Program-made: the position numbers and the translations under genes
In this document: piece after piece, positions 26,839-34,828 of the stretch
Position numbering within the stretch: position 1 is the stretch's first letter
Layout: the number at the start of each line of letters is the position of its first letter
The notes under the pieces: generated by a model
Seen by the model: only the letters and a program-made list of their open reading frames with translations
Databases searched by the model: none
What the model was told of the DNA's origin: nothing
DNA from: Shinella zoogloeoides
Lineage (GTDB): Bacteria > Pseudomonadota > Alphaproteobacteria > Rhizobiales > Rhizobiaceae
Reading direction: 5' to 3'
Assembly (NCBI RefSeq): GCF_003574625.1
Contig: NZ_QNUJ01000013.1
Location: 1 to 64,000, forward strand
DNA: 64,000 bases

Positions 26839-27144
26839 ATGGGCACGACAACAACGCTTTTCGTCATCTTCCTTCTCTTCAACATCATCACGTTCTGCCT
26901 CTACTGGTGGGACAAGAGAGCGGCGCGGGACGGCCATTGGCGCGTTTCCGAAGCGCGGCTGCTGCAGTTCGCCTTCCTCGGCGGCAGTCTCGGCGCCGTC
27001 GCCGCCCAGCGGCTGCTGCGGCACAAGACGCGCAAGGAGCCGTTCCGCACGCAGCTCATGGCGATCCTCGTGCTGCATGTGGCGCTCGTGCCGGCGGCGC
27101 TGATCTTCGGCCCTAGTCTCCTCGATATGCTGCGTGCCGGCTGA
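26839..27144 (+). CDS. DUF1294 membrane protein
   Basis: The 101-aa protein has hydrophobic segments at residues 5-25 and 72-95, and the DUF1294 signature [20 protein letters not shown] and [13 protein letters not shown]. In other bacteria this module is sometimes fused to a cold-shock domain; here it stands alone. It is divergent from gatB. Function unknown. Confidence 0.85.
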   Translation: MGTTTTLFVIFLLFNIITFCLYWWDKRAARDGHWRVSEARLLQFAFLGGSLGAVAAQRLLRHKTRKEPFRTQLMAILVLHVALVPAALIFGPSLLDMLRAG

Positions 27145-27165
27145 TACCCCCGTCGCCGGCATGTG

Positions 27166-27201
27166 TTGACATGTGGCAGGATTCGTAACTATTATTGTTA
27201 C
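27166..27201 (+). promoter_or_regulatory. Promoter for the Rrf2 gene, predicted leaderless, with dyad operator
   Basis: TTGACA (27166-27171), an 18-bp spacer and TATTAT (27190-27195) place transcription initiation seven bases on, at or near the A of the ATG at 27202. GTAAC (27185-27189) and GTTAC (27197-27201) form a dyad around the -10, ideal for autorepression. No Shine-Dalgarno is present. Confidence 0.65.
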
Positions 27202-27645
27202 ATGAAAAGAAACAGCCGCCTTTCCGCCGTGCTCCATGCACTCATGCACATGGCCGAGCGCGAGGAGCCGATGACCTCGGACGATCTCGCGCTCTGCCTC
27301 GACACCAATGCCGTCGTCGTCCGGCGCACCATGGCCGGGCTGCGCGAGGCCGGCATCGTGCAGTCCGGCCGCGGCCATGGCGGTGGCTGGCATTTCGCCC
27401 GGCCGCTCGCCGAAATCTCGCTGCTCGACATCTACAATGCCCTCGGCGAGCCGATCCTCTTCCAGATCGGCCCGGCGACGGAAATGCCGGGCTGTGTGGT
27501 CGAGCAATCCGTCAACCGGGTGATCGGCGACGCGCTGAAGGATGCCGAGGCGATCCTGATGGCGCGCTTCGCCGGCACGACGCTGGCCGATCTCGCGGCC
27601 GATTTCCGGATGGCGGCGAAACACTGCCGGGCCGACACCGGCTGA
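27202..27645 (+). CDS. Rrf2-family transcriptional regulator
   Basis: The 147-aa winged-helix protein shows the Rrf2 pattern [36 protein letters not shown] and [15 protein letters not shown]. It has only two cysteines (CLDT near residue 33 and MPGCVVE near 96) plus a final C, fewer than the three-Cys IscR/NsrR cluster set, so Fe-S sensing is doubtful and redox or ligand control is possible. It precedes a thioredoxin-reductase-like gene by 84 bases; together they resemble known Rrf2/TrxR-like pairs in Rhizobiales. Confidence 0.88.
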   Translation: MKRNSRLSAVLHALMHMAEREEPMTSDDLALCLDTNAVVVRRTMAGLREAGIVQSGRGHGGGWHFARPLAEISLLDIYNALGEPILFQIGPATEMPGCVVEQSVNRVIGDALKDAEAILMARFAGTTLADLAADFRMAAKHCRADTG

Positions 27646-27729
27646 AGGCAACCAATTCCCAAGACCTGCATCGAACGGGCAGCACCGGCCGGCCGAACGA
27701 TGCCGCTCGCTCCATAGAAAGGATGAACC

Positions 27730-28632
27730 ATGACCGAAGATGCCATCATCATCGGCGGGGGCTTTGCCGGCCTTTCCGCCGCCATGCAGCTCGCCCGCGC
27801 CCGCCGCCGCATCACCATTGTCGACACCGGCGAGCCGCGCAATCGCTTCGCCGCCCATTCGCACGGCTTCCTCGCGCAGGACGGAAGGCCGGGCAGCGAG
27901 ATTCTTGCCGATGCCCGCCGCCAGCTTGCCGCCTACGAGACCGTGACCTTCCGCGATGCGCCGGCCGAGGGGCTGGAGGGGGAAAGGGACGCCTTCTGCG
28001 TGGTCACCGGCGACGGCGGGCGGATCGCGGCGCGGCGCGTGCTGCTCGCGACGGGTTTCGAGGACCGGCTGCCCGCCATTCCGGGCCTTGCGGAGCGCTG
28101 GGGCAAGACGGTGCTGCATTGCCCCTATTGCCATGGCTATGAAGTGGGCGGCGGGCCGGTCGGGGTACTCGCACGCACGGCGGAGGCCGCGCGCTTCGCG
28201 GCGGTGGTCGCCGACTGGGGCGATGTCACGCTCTTCACCAATCAGGTGCCGGAGCCGGACGAGGAGGCCCTTGCCGTTCTCGCGAAACGCAATGTGAAGC
28301 TGCGGCCGGGCCGCGTCACGGCCATTTCGGATGGACCGGACGGCATGCTCGCCGTCGAGACCGGCCCCGGCATTCCGACGCTGGTCAAGGCGCTCTTCGT
28401 CATGCCGGAGGCGCGGGTGCGCAGCGCCATTCCGGCCGACCACGGCCTGAGGCTGAAGGAGACGCCCGTCGGCGCCATCCTCGACACCGACGACACCGGC
28501 CAGACCTCCCTGCCCGGCCTCTATGCCGCCGGCGACATCGCGCTCGGCGCGGCCAATATCTCGCTCGCCTCGGCCAATGGCGTGAAGACCGGCGTCTTCC
28601 TGCACCACTCGCTGATCTGGCCCGCGCATTGA
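27730..28632 (+). CDS. Thioredoxin-reductase-like NAD(P)/FAD oxidoreductase
   Basis: The 300-aa flavoprotein has the FAD-binding [10 protein letters not shown] at residues 9-18, a CPYC redox pair at 131-134 in [10 protein letters not shown], and the C-terminal FAD segment [18 protein letters not shown]. The NADPH-binding site is [16 protein letters not shown], with a less canonical glycine motif than true TrxB, so partner and coenzyme are uncertain. Neighbouring Rrf2 probably represses it. Likely role: cytoplasmic dithiol reduction or detoxification. Confidence 0.87.
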   Translation: MTEDAIIIGGGFAGLSAAMQLARARRRITIVDTGEPRNRFAAHSHGFLAQDGRPGSEILADARRQLAAYETVTFRDAPAEGLEGERDAFCVVTGDGGRIAARRVLLATGFEDRLPAIPGLAERWGKTVLHCPYCHGYEVGGGPVGVLARTAEAARFAAVVADWGDVTLFTNQVPEPDEEALAVLAKRNVKLRPGRVTAISDGPDGMLAVETGPGIPTLVKALFVMPEARVRSAIPADHGLRLKETPVGAILDTDDTGQTSLPGLYAAGDIALGAANISLASANGVKTGVFLHHSLIWPAH

Positions 28633-28639
28633 CCTTTAT

Positions 28640-28667
28640 GGATGCCCCGGCTATTTCCGGGGCATCC
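28640..28667 (+). terminator. Hairpin after the oxidoreductase gene
   Basis: GGATGCCCCGG (28640-28650) pairs perfectly with CCGGGGCATCC (28657-28667) around a 6-nt loop. There is no T-run, so termination may be partial. Confidence 0.6.
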
Positions 28668-28680
28668 GCAATGGAGTTTT

Positions 28681-28785
28681 GATGTCTAGCTCTGAGGCCC
28701 GCTGAGGACCCTGCCCGCGAAAGCTTGCGCGCAGGGTCGGAAAAACGATGAGCCCTGCCACCCCTCGGTGGCGGAACGTTTTTTC
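28681..28785 (+). ncRNA. Candidate small RNA or leader element before yjhX
   Basis: Two stable stems lie in 105 bases. GACCCTGC (28707-28714) pairs with GCAGGGTC (28731-28738). GAAAAACG (28740-28747) pairs with CGTTTTTTC (28777-28785) and encloses GCCACC-CCTC-GGTGGC (28757-28772), so the second unit doubles as an intrinsic terminator. It ends 36 bases before the yjhX start. This could be an independent sRNA or an attenuator that controls yjhX. It matches no riboswitch class I can recall. Confidence 0.4.
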
Positions 28786-28820
28786 GCGTTCATTCGAACG
28801 CCGGACGGATTCTCAGGACA

Positions 28821-29081
28821 ATGGACATTTCACGCGCCGAACAGCGCATCCTCCACCTGCTCGCCCAGGGCGGCAGGATCGATATCGAAAAAGACGACGA
28901 CACCCGGAAGATCGTAACGGTCGCCTGCATCACGCGGGACGGCTGGCGGGCGAGCGGCCTCGACCTCGAACTCTTTCGCAAGCTGAAACGCCGGCGCTGC
29001 ATCGCGTCTTCCGGCGGCAGGCCCTACCGCATCACGCAGCGGGGCCTGGAGCTGGTGCGCGCGCAGCAGGATAACCAGTGA
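28821..29081 (+). CDS. yjhX: YjhX-family protein (UPF0386)
   Basis: The 86-aa product MDISRAEQRILHLLAQGGRI ... GRPYRITQRGLELVRAQQDNQ matches the E. coli YjhX pattern end to end (SRQEQRTLHVLAKGGRI, GQPYRINTTGL, VRAQPDN). YjhX is described in E. coli as a topoisomerase I-inhibiting toxin paired with the acetyltransferase YjhQ. A winged-helix-like fold is likely. A GNAT gene is the next neighbour here, on the opposite strand. Whether it acts as antitoxin is inference. Confidence 0.85.
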   Translation: MDISRAEQRILHLLAQGGRIDIEKDDDTRKIVTVACITRDGWRASGLDLELFRKLKRRRCIASSGGRPYRITQRGLELVRAQQDNQ

Positions 29082-29113
29082 CCGACGGGAGGCGTGGCGA
29101 AAGCCCGCCTCCC

Positions 29114-29626
29114 TCAAAAACCGCCCGGCCCGTAGCCGATCGGCTCGTCCGCGACGAGCTGCCGGCGCAGGCCGATCGATTCGACGTTGCGGTCGAGCCG
29201 CGGCGAATAATCCACCGACAGCCAGCTCACCGAATAGCCATGCTTCTGGAAGAAGCCGACGGCCGCGGTGTTGCGCGCATGCGTCTGGAGGCGCACTGCC
29301 TCCAATCCGGCCGCGACGATCTCGTTTTCCATGGCGGCAAGCAGGGCGGAGCCGAGCCCCTTCCTCTGCTGCGGCGGGTCGATCCAGAGATCGGTGATCT
29401 CGTCGTCCAGCGCCTCGCGCGAGGCCCAGCCCGCAAGGACGCCGCCGAATTCGGCGACGCTCGCGCGCAGCCAATGGGCGGCAAGGAATTGCTGGAAGGC
29501 ATTGCGGGCATGATCGCGCCGCACCTGGAGGTCGGCCACGCCGGTGACGGCCTGTTCCCAGGCCCGGACGCCGATATCGATCAGCGCCGGTACATCTTCC
29601 TCGAGGGCATTGCGAACGGTGATCAT
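29114..29626 (-). CDS. GNAT-family N-acetyltransferase, convergent with yjhX
   Basis: The 170-aa protein has the GNAT core TDLWIDPPQQRKGLGSALLA (acetyl-CoA loop QRKGLG) and a C-terminal NTAAVGFFQKHGYSVSW. Its substrate is unknown. E. coli YjhQ, the proposed antitoxin of YjhX, is also a GNAT protein, but there the genes are in tandem. I cannot tell from memory whether this sequence is a true YjhQ orthologue. Confidence 0.85.
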   Translation of the reverse strand: MITVRNALEEDVPALIDIGVRAWEQAVTGVADLQVRRDHARNAFQQFLAAHWLRASVAEFGGVLAGWASREALDDEITDLWIDPPQQRKGLGSALLAAMENEIVAAGLEAVRLQTHARNTAAVGFFQKHGYSVSWLSVDYSPRLDRNVESIGLRRQLVADEPIGYGPGGF

Positions 29627-29718
29627 GCGGCTCTCTCCGCCACCATCAAAGCACCGCGCGGCGCGGTTGGCGAGAGACGCCGACCGCTATCCACGGAGAT
29701 GATGAAGAGGCGGAGGCC

Positions 29719-29744
29719 GGTAAGGGGCCGGACGCCCCCTTACC
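29719..29744 (-). terminator. Hairpin overlapping the gatA stop
   Basis: GGTAAGGGG (29719-29727) and CCCCTTACC (29736-29744) make a 9-bp stem that covers the gatA stop codon (29740-29742). It is a likely transcription end for gatCA. Confidence 0.5.
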
Positions 29745-31221
29745 ACCAGCGCGTCGGCGCGAAGCGGCCGGCGGCCTTTTCGATGACATGGGCCGTCTTG
29801 AAGAGGGTTTCCTCCTCGAAGGGCTTGCCGATGAGCTGGAGGCCGAGCGGCAGGCCCTTGTGATCGAGACCGGCGGGAACGGAAAGGCCCGGCAGGCCCG
29901 CCATGTTCACCGTCACCGTGAAGATGTCGTTGAGATACATCTTCACCGGATCGGAGGCGAGGTCCTCGTCGGCGATGCCGAAGGCCGACGACGGGGTGGC
30001 GGGCGTCAGGATGGCATCGACGCCGGCATGGAAGGCCAGCTCGAAGTCGCGCTTGATGAGCGTGCGCACCTTCTGGGCCTGCAGGTAATAGGCGTCGTAA
30101 TAGCCGGCCGACAGCACATAGGTGCCGATCATGATGCGGCGCTTGACCTCGGTGCCGAAGCCGGCCGCACGGGTCTTCTCGTACATGTCGACGATATCCT
30201 TGCCGTCGACGCGCAGGCCGTAGCGCACGCCGTCGTAGCGGGCAAGGTTCGAGGAGGCTTCCGCCGGGGCGACGATGTAATAGGCCGGCAGGGCGTATTT
30301 GGTGTGCGGCAGGGAGATGTCGATGACATCGGCGCCGGCATCCTTCAGCCAGGCGATGCCCTGCTGCCAGAGCGCCTCGATCTCCTCCGGCATGCCGTCG
30401 ACACGGTATTCGCGCGGAATGCCGATGCGCATGCCCTTCAGCGACTGGCCGAGCGAGGCTTCATAATCCGGCACCGGCAGGTCGACCGAGGTCGTGTCCT
30501 TGGCGTCTACGCTGGCCATGGATTTGAGGAGGATCGCGGCGTCGCGGACGTCGCGGGCGATGGGGCCGGCTTGGTCGAGCGAGGAGGCGAAGGCGACGAT
30601 GCCCCAGCGCGAGCAGCGGCCATAGGTCGGCTTGATGCCGACCGTGCCGGTGAAGGCGGCGGGCTGGCGGATGGAGCCGCCGGTATCCGTGGCGGTCGCG
30701 CCGGCGCACAGGAACGCGGCGACGGCTGCCGCCGAACCGCCCGAGGAGCCGCCCGGCACGAGATCGGCATTGGAGCCGGCCGCGCGCCACGGGTTCTTCA
30801 CCGGGCCGTAATAGGAGGACTCGTTGGAGGAGCCCATGGCGAACTCGTCCATGTTCAGCTTGCCGAGCATGACGGCGCCGTCGTTCCACAGGTTCTGCGT
30901 GACGGTCGATTCGTATTTCGGCTTGAAGCCGTCGAGAATGTGGCTGCAGGCCTGCGTGTGCACGCCCTCGGTCGCGAAGAGGTCCTTGATGCCGAGGGGG
31001 ATGCCTTCCAGCGCACCGGCCTTGCCTTCGGCGATGCGGGCGTCGGAGGCCTTCGCCATCTCGCGCGCCTTTTCGGGCGTGACGGTGACATAGGCGTTGA
31101 GCGCGCCGTTCGCGGCCTCGATCGCGCCGAGATAGGCGTCCGTCAGCTCGACGGCGGTGATCTCCTTGGCGCCGAGCTTTTCGCGGGCTTCGGCAATGGT
31201 GAGGCGGGTGAGTTCGGTCAT
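29740..31221 (-). CDS. gatA: Aspartyl/glutamyl-tRNA amidotransferase subunit A
   Basis: The 493-aa amidase-signature enzyme releases ammonia from glutamine and transfers it to tRNA-bound Glu or Asp. The Ser-cisSer-Lys triad region is visible: [10 protein letters not shown] (Lys) and [20 protein letters not shown] with the downstream [13 protein letters not shown]. It follows gatC by 45 bases in an operon. Together with GatB it lets the cell make Gln-tRNA or Asn-tRNA indirectly. Confidence 0.97.
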   Translation of the reverse strand: MTELTRLTIAEAREKLGAKEITAVELTDAYLGAIEAANGALNAYVTVTPEKAREMAKASDARIAEGKAGALEGIPLGIKDLFATEGVHTQACSHILDGFKPKYESTVTQNLWNDGAVMLGKLNMDEFAMGSSNESSYYGPVKNPWRAAGSNADLVPGGSSGGSAAAVAAFLCAGATATDTGGSIRQPAAFTGTVGIKPTYGRCSRWGIVAFASSLDQAGPIARDVRDAAILLKSMASVDAKDTTSVDLPVPDYEASLGQSLKGMRIGIPREYRVDGMPEEIEALWQQGIAWLKDAGADVIDISLPHTKYALPAYYIVAPAEASSNLARYDGVRYGLRVDGKDIVDMYEKTRAAGFGTEVKRRIMIGTYVLSAGYYDAYYLQAQKVRTLIKRDFELAFHAGVDAILTPATPSSAFGIADEDLASDPVKMYLNDIFTVTVNMAGLPGLSVPAGLDHKGLPLGLQLIGKPFEEETLFKTAHVIEKAAGRFAPTRWW

Positions 31222-31266
31222 GGAAGGACTACTTTCGGAAGCGGACGGCTCTGGCGGCGAAGGGCG

Positions 31267-31554
31267 TTATTCGACGACCTTGGGCACCTGGAAGAAGTTG
31301 CGGTCGGACGCCGGCGCATTGGCGACGATATCGTCCGCCTTGCTGCCGTCGTTGACGACGTCTTCGCGCTTGCGCATCTCCATGGGCGTGACGGATGTCA
31401 TCGGCTCGACGCCCTCGACATTCACCTCGGAAAGCTGCTCGACGAAGCCGAGGATGCCGTTCAGCTCGCCCATCATGCGGCTTGCCTCTTCCTCGCTGAC
31501 GGCGATGCGGGCAAGGCGCGCGACGCGCTTCACGGTGGCTAGATCTACGGACAT
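31267..31554 (-). CDS. gatC: Aspartyl/glutamyl-tRNA amidotransferase subunit C
   Basis: The 95-aa GatC wraps around the GatA-GatB interface and stabilises the complex. The sequence [20 protein letters not shown] and [20 protein letters not shown] is canonical, as is the C-terminal VPKVVE. It is the first gene of the gatC-gatA transcript. Confidence 0.96.
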   Translation of the reverse strand: MSVDLATVKRVARLARIAVSEEEASRMMGELNGILGFVEQLSEVNVEGVEPMTSVTPMEMRKREDVVNDGSKADDIVANAPASDRNFFQVPKVVE

Positions 31555-31658
31555 GGGTGGTCTCCGACAGGAAATTTCCTACCCGCTATACTGACCAAGC
31601 CCAAGGGGCGCAACGGGGGAATGCCCCCTTTGCAGCCCCTCGCCGCTTTTCCGGCTGC

Positions 31659-32363
31659 TCAGCGCGAGACCGAACCGCCGACCTTCGGCACCTCGATCTT
31701 CGCCGACGCGCCGTCCATCGCCTGCACGAAGAGGTCGGCCGTCTGGTCGATGATGCCGAAGGAGCCGTAGTGACAGGGCAGAACGGTGTCGAACTTGAAG
31801 AAGCGTTGGCAGGCGAGCGCCGCCACGGCACCGCCCATGGTGAAGCGGTCGCCGATCGGCACGAGGCCGATTTCCGGCTGGTGCAGCTCATTGACCAGCG
31901 CCATGTCGGAGAAGATGTCGGTGTCGCCCATGTGGTAGAGCGTCGGCTCATCCTCGAAATGGAGGACGAGGCCGTTGGCATTGCCGAGCGAATGGGAAAC
32001 GCCGTCCTCGGTGATCTGTGCGGAGGAATGGAGCGCATTGACGAAGGTGGTCGAGAAGCCGTCGAAATGCACGGTGCCGCCGGTATTGCCCATGTCGACC
32101 TTCTCCACGCCCTTCGCGCCGAGCCAGGCGGCAAGATCCGCATTGGCGAGAACCGTCGCGCCGGTTTCCGCCGCGATCTTGATCGTATCGCCGACATGGT
32201 CGCCGTGGCCGTGGGTCAAGAGGACATGGGTGAGGCCCGCGACGGCGTCCTTGCGGGTCGATTCGTCGAAGGCGGGATTGCCGGTGAAGAACGGGTCGAT
32301 GAGGATTCTGGCCTTCGCCGTTTCGATCCGGAAGGCGGAGTGGCCGAGCCAGGTGATTTTCAT
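31659..32363 (-). CDS. UPF0173 metal-dependent hydrolase (metallo-beta-lactamase fold)
   Basis: The 234-aa protein starts [15 protein letters not shown] and carries the HGHGDH zinc motif at residues 51-56, [11 protein letters not shown] (bridging Asp) and [13 protein letters not shown] (last His). The short UPF0173 form lacks accessory domains and its natural substrate is unknown; relatives are related to UlaG-like lactonases. It is divergent from the PhnA-like gene. Confidence 0.9.
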   Translation of the reverse strand: MKITWLGHSAFRIETAKARILIDPFFTGNPAFDESTRKDAVAGLTHVLLTHGHGDHVGDTIKIAAETGATVLANADLAAWLGAKGVEKVDMGNTGGTVHFDGFSTTFVNALHSSAQITEDGVSHSLGNANGLVLHFEDEPTLYHMGDTDIFSDMALVNELHQPEIGLVPIGDRFTMGGAVAALACQRFFKFDTVLPCHYGSFGIIDQTADLFVQAMDGASAKIEVPKVGGSVSR

Positions 32364-32437
32364 GCGTGTTCTCCCGATTGAGTGCCTGCCCGCAATATAG
32401 AAACCGCGAGGGCTGTTTCCATCCGCGGCGCGAACGC

Positions 32438-32477
32438 TATAAGCGTGATTTAAACCTTATAAGCGTGGCTTACACCA
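32438..32477. repeat. 20-bp tandem direct repeat upstream of the PhnA-like gene
   Basis: TATAAGCGTGATTTAAACCT (32438-32457) is followed directly by TATAAGCGTGGCTTACACCA (32458-32477), with 15 identical positions out of 20. The repeat lies 18 bases before the PhnA-like start codon, where an operator or duplicated -10 element could act. Confidence 0.5.
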
Positions 32478-32495
32478 TAATGAAGGAACCCCGCC

Positions 32496-32792
32496 ATGAG
32501 CGACGACGACTACATCTATGACGAAGCCACCGGCGAATGGCGCCCGGCCTCGGAAATCGCAGCCGAAAAAGCCGCCGCGAGCGTGGTGCACGACGCCGGC
32601 GGGAATGTGCTCGCGGACGGCGATTCGGTCGTGCTGATCAAGGACCTGAAGGTGAAGGGCGCCGGCCAGACGCTGAAACAGGGCACCGTGATCAAGTCGA
32701 TCCGCCTCACCGACAACCCGGAAGAAATCGACTGCCGGCACGACGCCATCAAGGGGCTGGTGCTGCGCACCGAATTCGTCCGCAAGCGCTGA
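32496..32792 (+). CDS. PhnA/YjdM-like protein lacking the zinc ribbon
   Basis: The 98-aa protein aligns with the C-terminal domain of YjdM/Phn[41 protein letters not shown] and [11 protein letters not shown]. The N-terminal zinc ribbon (CPKC...CPEC) of E. coli YjdM is replaced by [20 protein letters not shown], with no cysteines. GAAGGAA is well placed before the ATG. The family is loosely tied to phosphonate metabolism, but no phn genes are near and its role is unproven. Confidence 0.85.
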   Translation: MSDDDYIYDEATGEWRPASEIAAEKAAASVVHDAGGNVLADGDSVVLIKDLKVKGAGQTLKQGTVIKSIRLTDNPEEIDCRHDAIKGLVLRTEFVRKR

Positions 32793-32800
32793 GGCTTTTC

Positions 32801-33283
32801 ATGGCGACGCTCACCCTCGAAGAACTGGCGGCGATCCTCGGCCCCGGCCAGCCGATCGCCGGCCTCGACCTCGGCACCAAGACCATCGGCCTTTCCGTCT
32901 CGGACCTCGGCCGGCGGCTGGCGACGCCTCGGCCGGTGCTGAAACGGGTGAAGTTCACGCAGGATGCCGAGGTGCTGCTCGCCTTCGCCGAGAAGGAGAA
33001 GGTCGTCGCCTTCGTCATCGGCCTGCCGATGAACATGGACGGCAGCGCCGGCCCGCGCGTGCAGGCGACTCGCGCCTTCGTGCGCTCGATGGCCGACAAG
33101 ACCGACATCCCCTTCGTCTTCTGGGACGAACGGCTGTCGACGGTCGCGGCGGAGCGCACGCTGATCGAGATGGACGTGTCGCGCAAGAAGCGGGCCGAGC
33201 GGATCGATTCGGCCGCCGCCTCCTTCATCCTTCAAGGCGCGCTGGACAGGCTCTCGTCGCTGGCAAGGGCTGCCGACGCCTGA
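32801..33283 (+). CDS. ruvX: Putative pre-16S rRNA nuclease / Holliday junction resolvase-like RuvX (YqgF)
   Basis: The 160-aa RNase H-like protein shows [17 protein letters not shown] (catalytic Asp 23), [30 protein letters not shown] and a final [16 protein letters not shown]. YqgF processes the 5' end of 16S rRNA in E. coli. It lies eight bases after the PhnA-like gene. Its end overlaps the convergent membrane-protein gene by about 50 bases. Confidence 0.92.
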   Translation: MATLTLEELAAILGPGQPIAGLDLGTKTIGLSVSDLGRRLATPRPVLKRVKFTQDAEVLLAFAEKEKVVAFVIGLPMNMDGSAGPRVQATRAFVRSMADKTDIPFVFWDERLSTVAAERTLIEMDVSRKKRAERIDSAAASFILQGALDRLSSLARAADA

Positions 33284-33555
33284 CGGCGCGCCCGCCACCA
33301 GGCGGCGATCTGCCGGCGCCGGCGGAAGGCGATGAGGCCGAATACCAGGAAACTGTCGAAGACGATGGCGCGCAGCACGAGCGGCGGCAGGTCTTCCGGC
33401 GGAATGCCGAGGATATGGCCGTAGATGCGGAAGACGAGGTCATGCGCATCCCGCGTCAGCATGAAGATGCCGAAATTCATGTCGTAATAGGAAAGCCCGT
33501 ACCAGCTTCCGAGCAGCGCGATGGGACCGGCCCACAGAATCAGGAACCACTTCAT
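33232..33555 (-). CDS. Two-helix membrane protein, conserved in rhizobia
   Basis: The 107-aa protein has membrane helices at residues 1-22 ([20 protein letters not shown]) and 62-78, with a soluble loop between that contains [20 protein letters not shown], and a very basic stretch after the second helix ([16 protein letters not shown]). It overlaps the stop of the gene upstream by four bases (ATGA) and runs into the 3' end of ruvX. I recall near-identical rhizobial hypotheticals but do not know a function. Confidence 0.75.
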   Translation of the reverse strand: MKWFLILWAGPIALLGSWYGLSYYDMNFGIFMLTRDAHDLVFRIYGHILGIPPEDLPPLVLRAIVFDSFLVFGLIAFRRRRQIAAWWRARRQASAALASDESLSSAP

Positions 33556-33710
33556 GCCGCCCTCCTCCGCATCGCGAAGAGGTCGCCGGCTGCAAAGATC
33601 ATCTCGCTGACCGCCACGCCCGCAACGAGCACGAGGAGCGGCACGACGATATCCACCGCCGCGAAGGAAAACAGGGTCGTCATGACCGATATGCGGGCCG
33701 TTCTGGCCAT
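33552..33710 (-). CDS. Small membrane protein coupled to the two-helix protein (52 aa)
   Basis: The frame MARTARISVMTTLFSFAAVD then IVVPLLVLVAGVAVSEMIFA has one membrane helix and ends in a basic tail (MRRRAA). Its stop overlaps the next start in ATGA, which favours a real, coupled gene. The start could instead be the ATG at 33683 (43 aa); neither has a good Shine-Dalgarno. Confidence 0.55.
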   Translation of the reverse strand: MARTARISVMTTLFSFAAVDIVVPLLVLVAGVAVSEMIFAAGDLFAMRRRAA

Positions 33711-33892
33711 GGCAGGCACTCGCTTCACATGGTTAACACCAGGTAAACAGCACCTTTGCCCGTTAACCTTCCCCGCGCAACGGAAACCCTGCATTAAGGT
33801 TAATTTCCACACGGCGCTTCCCGGCCCTGCCCCTTGCAAGGCCGGCCGCGGCGTGGAATGAGCAGCGGTCCCTTCCCTGCCGATCCGGTGCC

Positions 33893-34828
33893 ATGCCCGC
33901 CATCTTCGAAAGCATCCTGCCCGTCTTCCTGCTCGTGGTCCTCGGCGCCCTACTCAAGCGCTGGCGGCTGATCGACCGCGACATGTGGACCGGGCTCGAA
34001 CAGCTCGGCTTCTTCGTGCTGTTCCCCTCCCTGCTCTTCACCACGCTCGCCAAGGCGGAATTTGCCGGCATGGCGGCGGGCGACGTCGCCCTCGGCTCCA
34101 TCGGGTCGCTCAGCCTCATCGCGCTCCTCCTGGGCCTTTGCTGGCCACTGTTCCGGGCGGCGGGCATTTCGCCGCCGACCTATACCTCGGTCTTCCAGAC
34201 CTCGACGCGGTGGAACGCCTTCATCGCGCTGGCGATCGCCGAAAAGCTCTACGGCGCGCAGAGCCTCGCGCTCGTCGCGCTGGTGGCGACGCTGATCATC
34301 ATCCCGATCAACCTCTACAATATCGGCGTGCTGGTGCTCTTCGGCGGCGGTACGCGAAGCCTTGGAGCCTTCGCGCGGAAAATCCTGACCAATCCGATGA
34401 TCATCGGCTCAGTGCTCGGCGTCGCGGTGAACCTCCTCGGCATCCGCATCTATGCGCCGCTGATGCAGACGGCAGGGCTAGTGGCGGATACCTCGCTCAG
34501 CCTCGGGCTCATCATGGTGGGGGCCGGGCTGAAGCTCGCGGATGCCCTGCGGCCCCGGCCGCTGGTCTTTCTTCCCGTCGTGCTCAAGCTGCTCTTCATG
34601 CCGCTGGTCATGACGGGCGCGGCCTATGCGCTCGGCATGCGCGGCGAGCAGCTTCTCACCATCGCCATGGGCGCGAGCGTGCCGACCGCGATGAATGGCT
34701 ATGTGCTGGCCAAGCAGATGGGCGGCGACGCGCCTTTCTACGCCGCCGTGGCGACGCTCCAGACGATCGCCTCCTTCTTCACCATTCCGATGGTGCTGGC
34801 GACGACGGCTTATCTCGCCGGCGGATAG
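33893..34828 (+). CDS. AEC-family transporter (auxin-efflux-carrier fold)
   Basis: The 311-aa inner-membrane protein has about ten hydrophobic helices in the AEC 5+5 arrangement. Family-like segments are ILPVFLLVVLGALLKRW, TSTRWNAFIALAIAEKLYG and MGASVPTAMNGYVLAKQMGG. Bacterial AEC proteins export or import small acids such as malate or malonate; the substrate here is unknown. Its last 19 bases overlap the convergent aidB-like gene. Confidence 0.88.
   Translation: MPAIFESILPVFLLVVLGALLKRWRLIDRDMWTGLEQLGFFVLFPSLLFTTLAKAEFAGMAAGDVALGSIGSLSLIALLLGLCWPLFRAAGISPPTYTSVFQTSTRWNAFIALAIAEKLYGAQSLALVALVATLIIIPINLYNIGVLVLFGGGTRSLGAFARKILTNPMIIGSVLGVAVNLLGIRIYAPLMQTAGLVADTSLSLGLIMVGAGLKLADALRPRPLVFLPVVLKLLFMPLVMTGAAYALGMRGEQLLTIAMGASVPTAMNGYVLAKQMGGDAPFYAAVATLQTIASFFTIPMVLATTAYLAGG

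Noticed and set aside
26710-28629. Possible long N-terminal extension of gatB
   Set aside because: It is antisense to DUF1294, the Rrf2 gene and the TrxR-like gene. GatB starts at the conserved [10 protein letters not shown].
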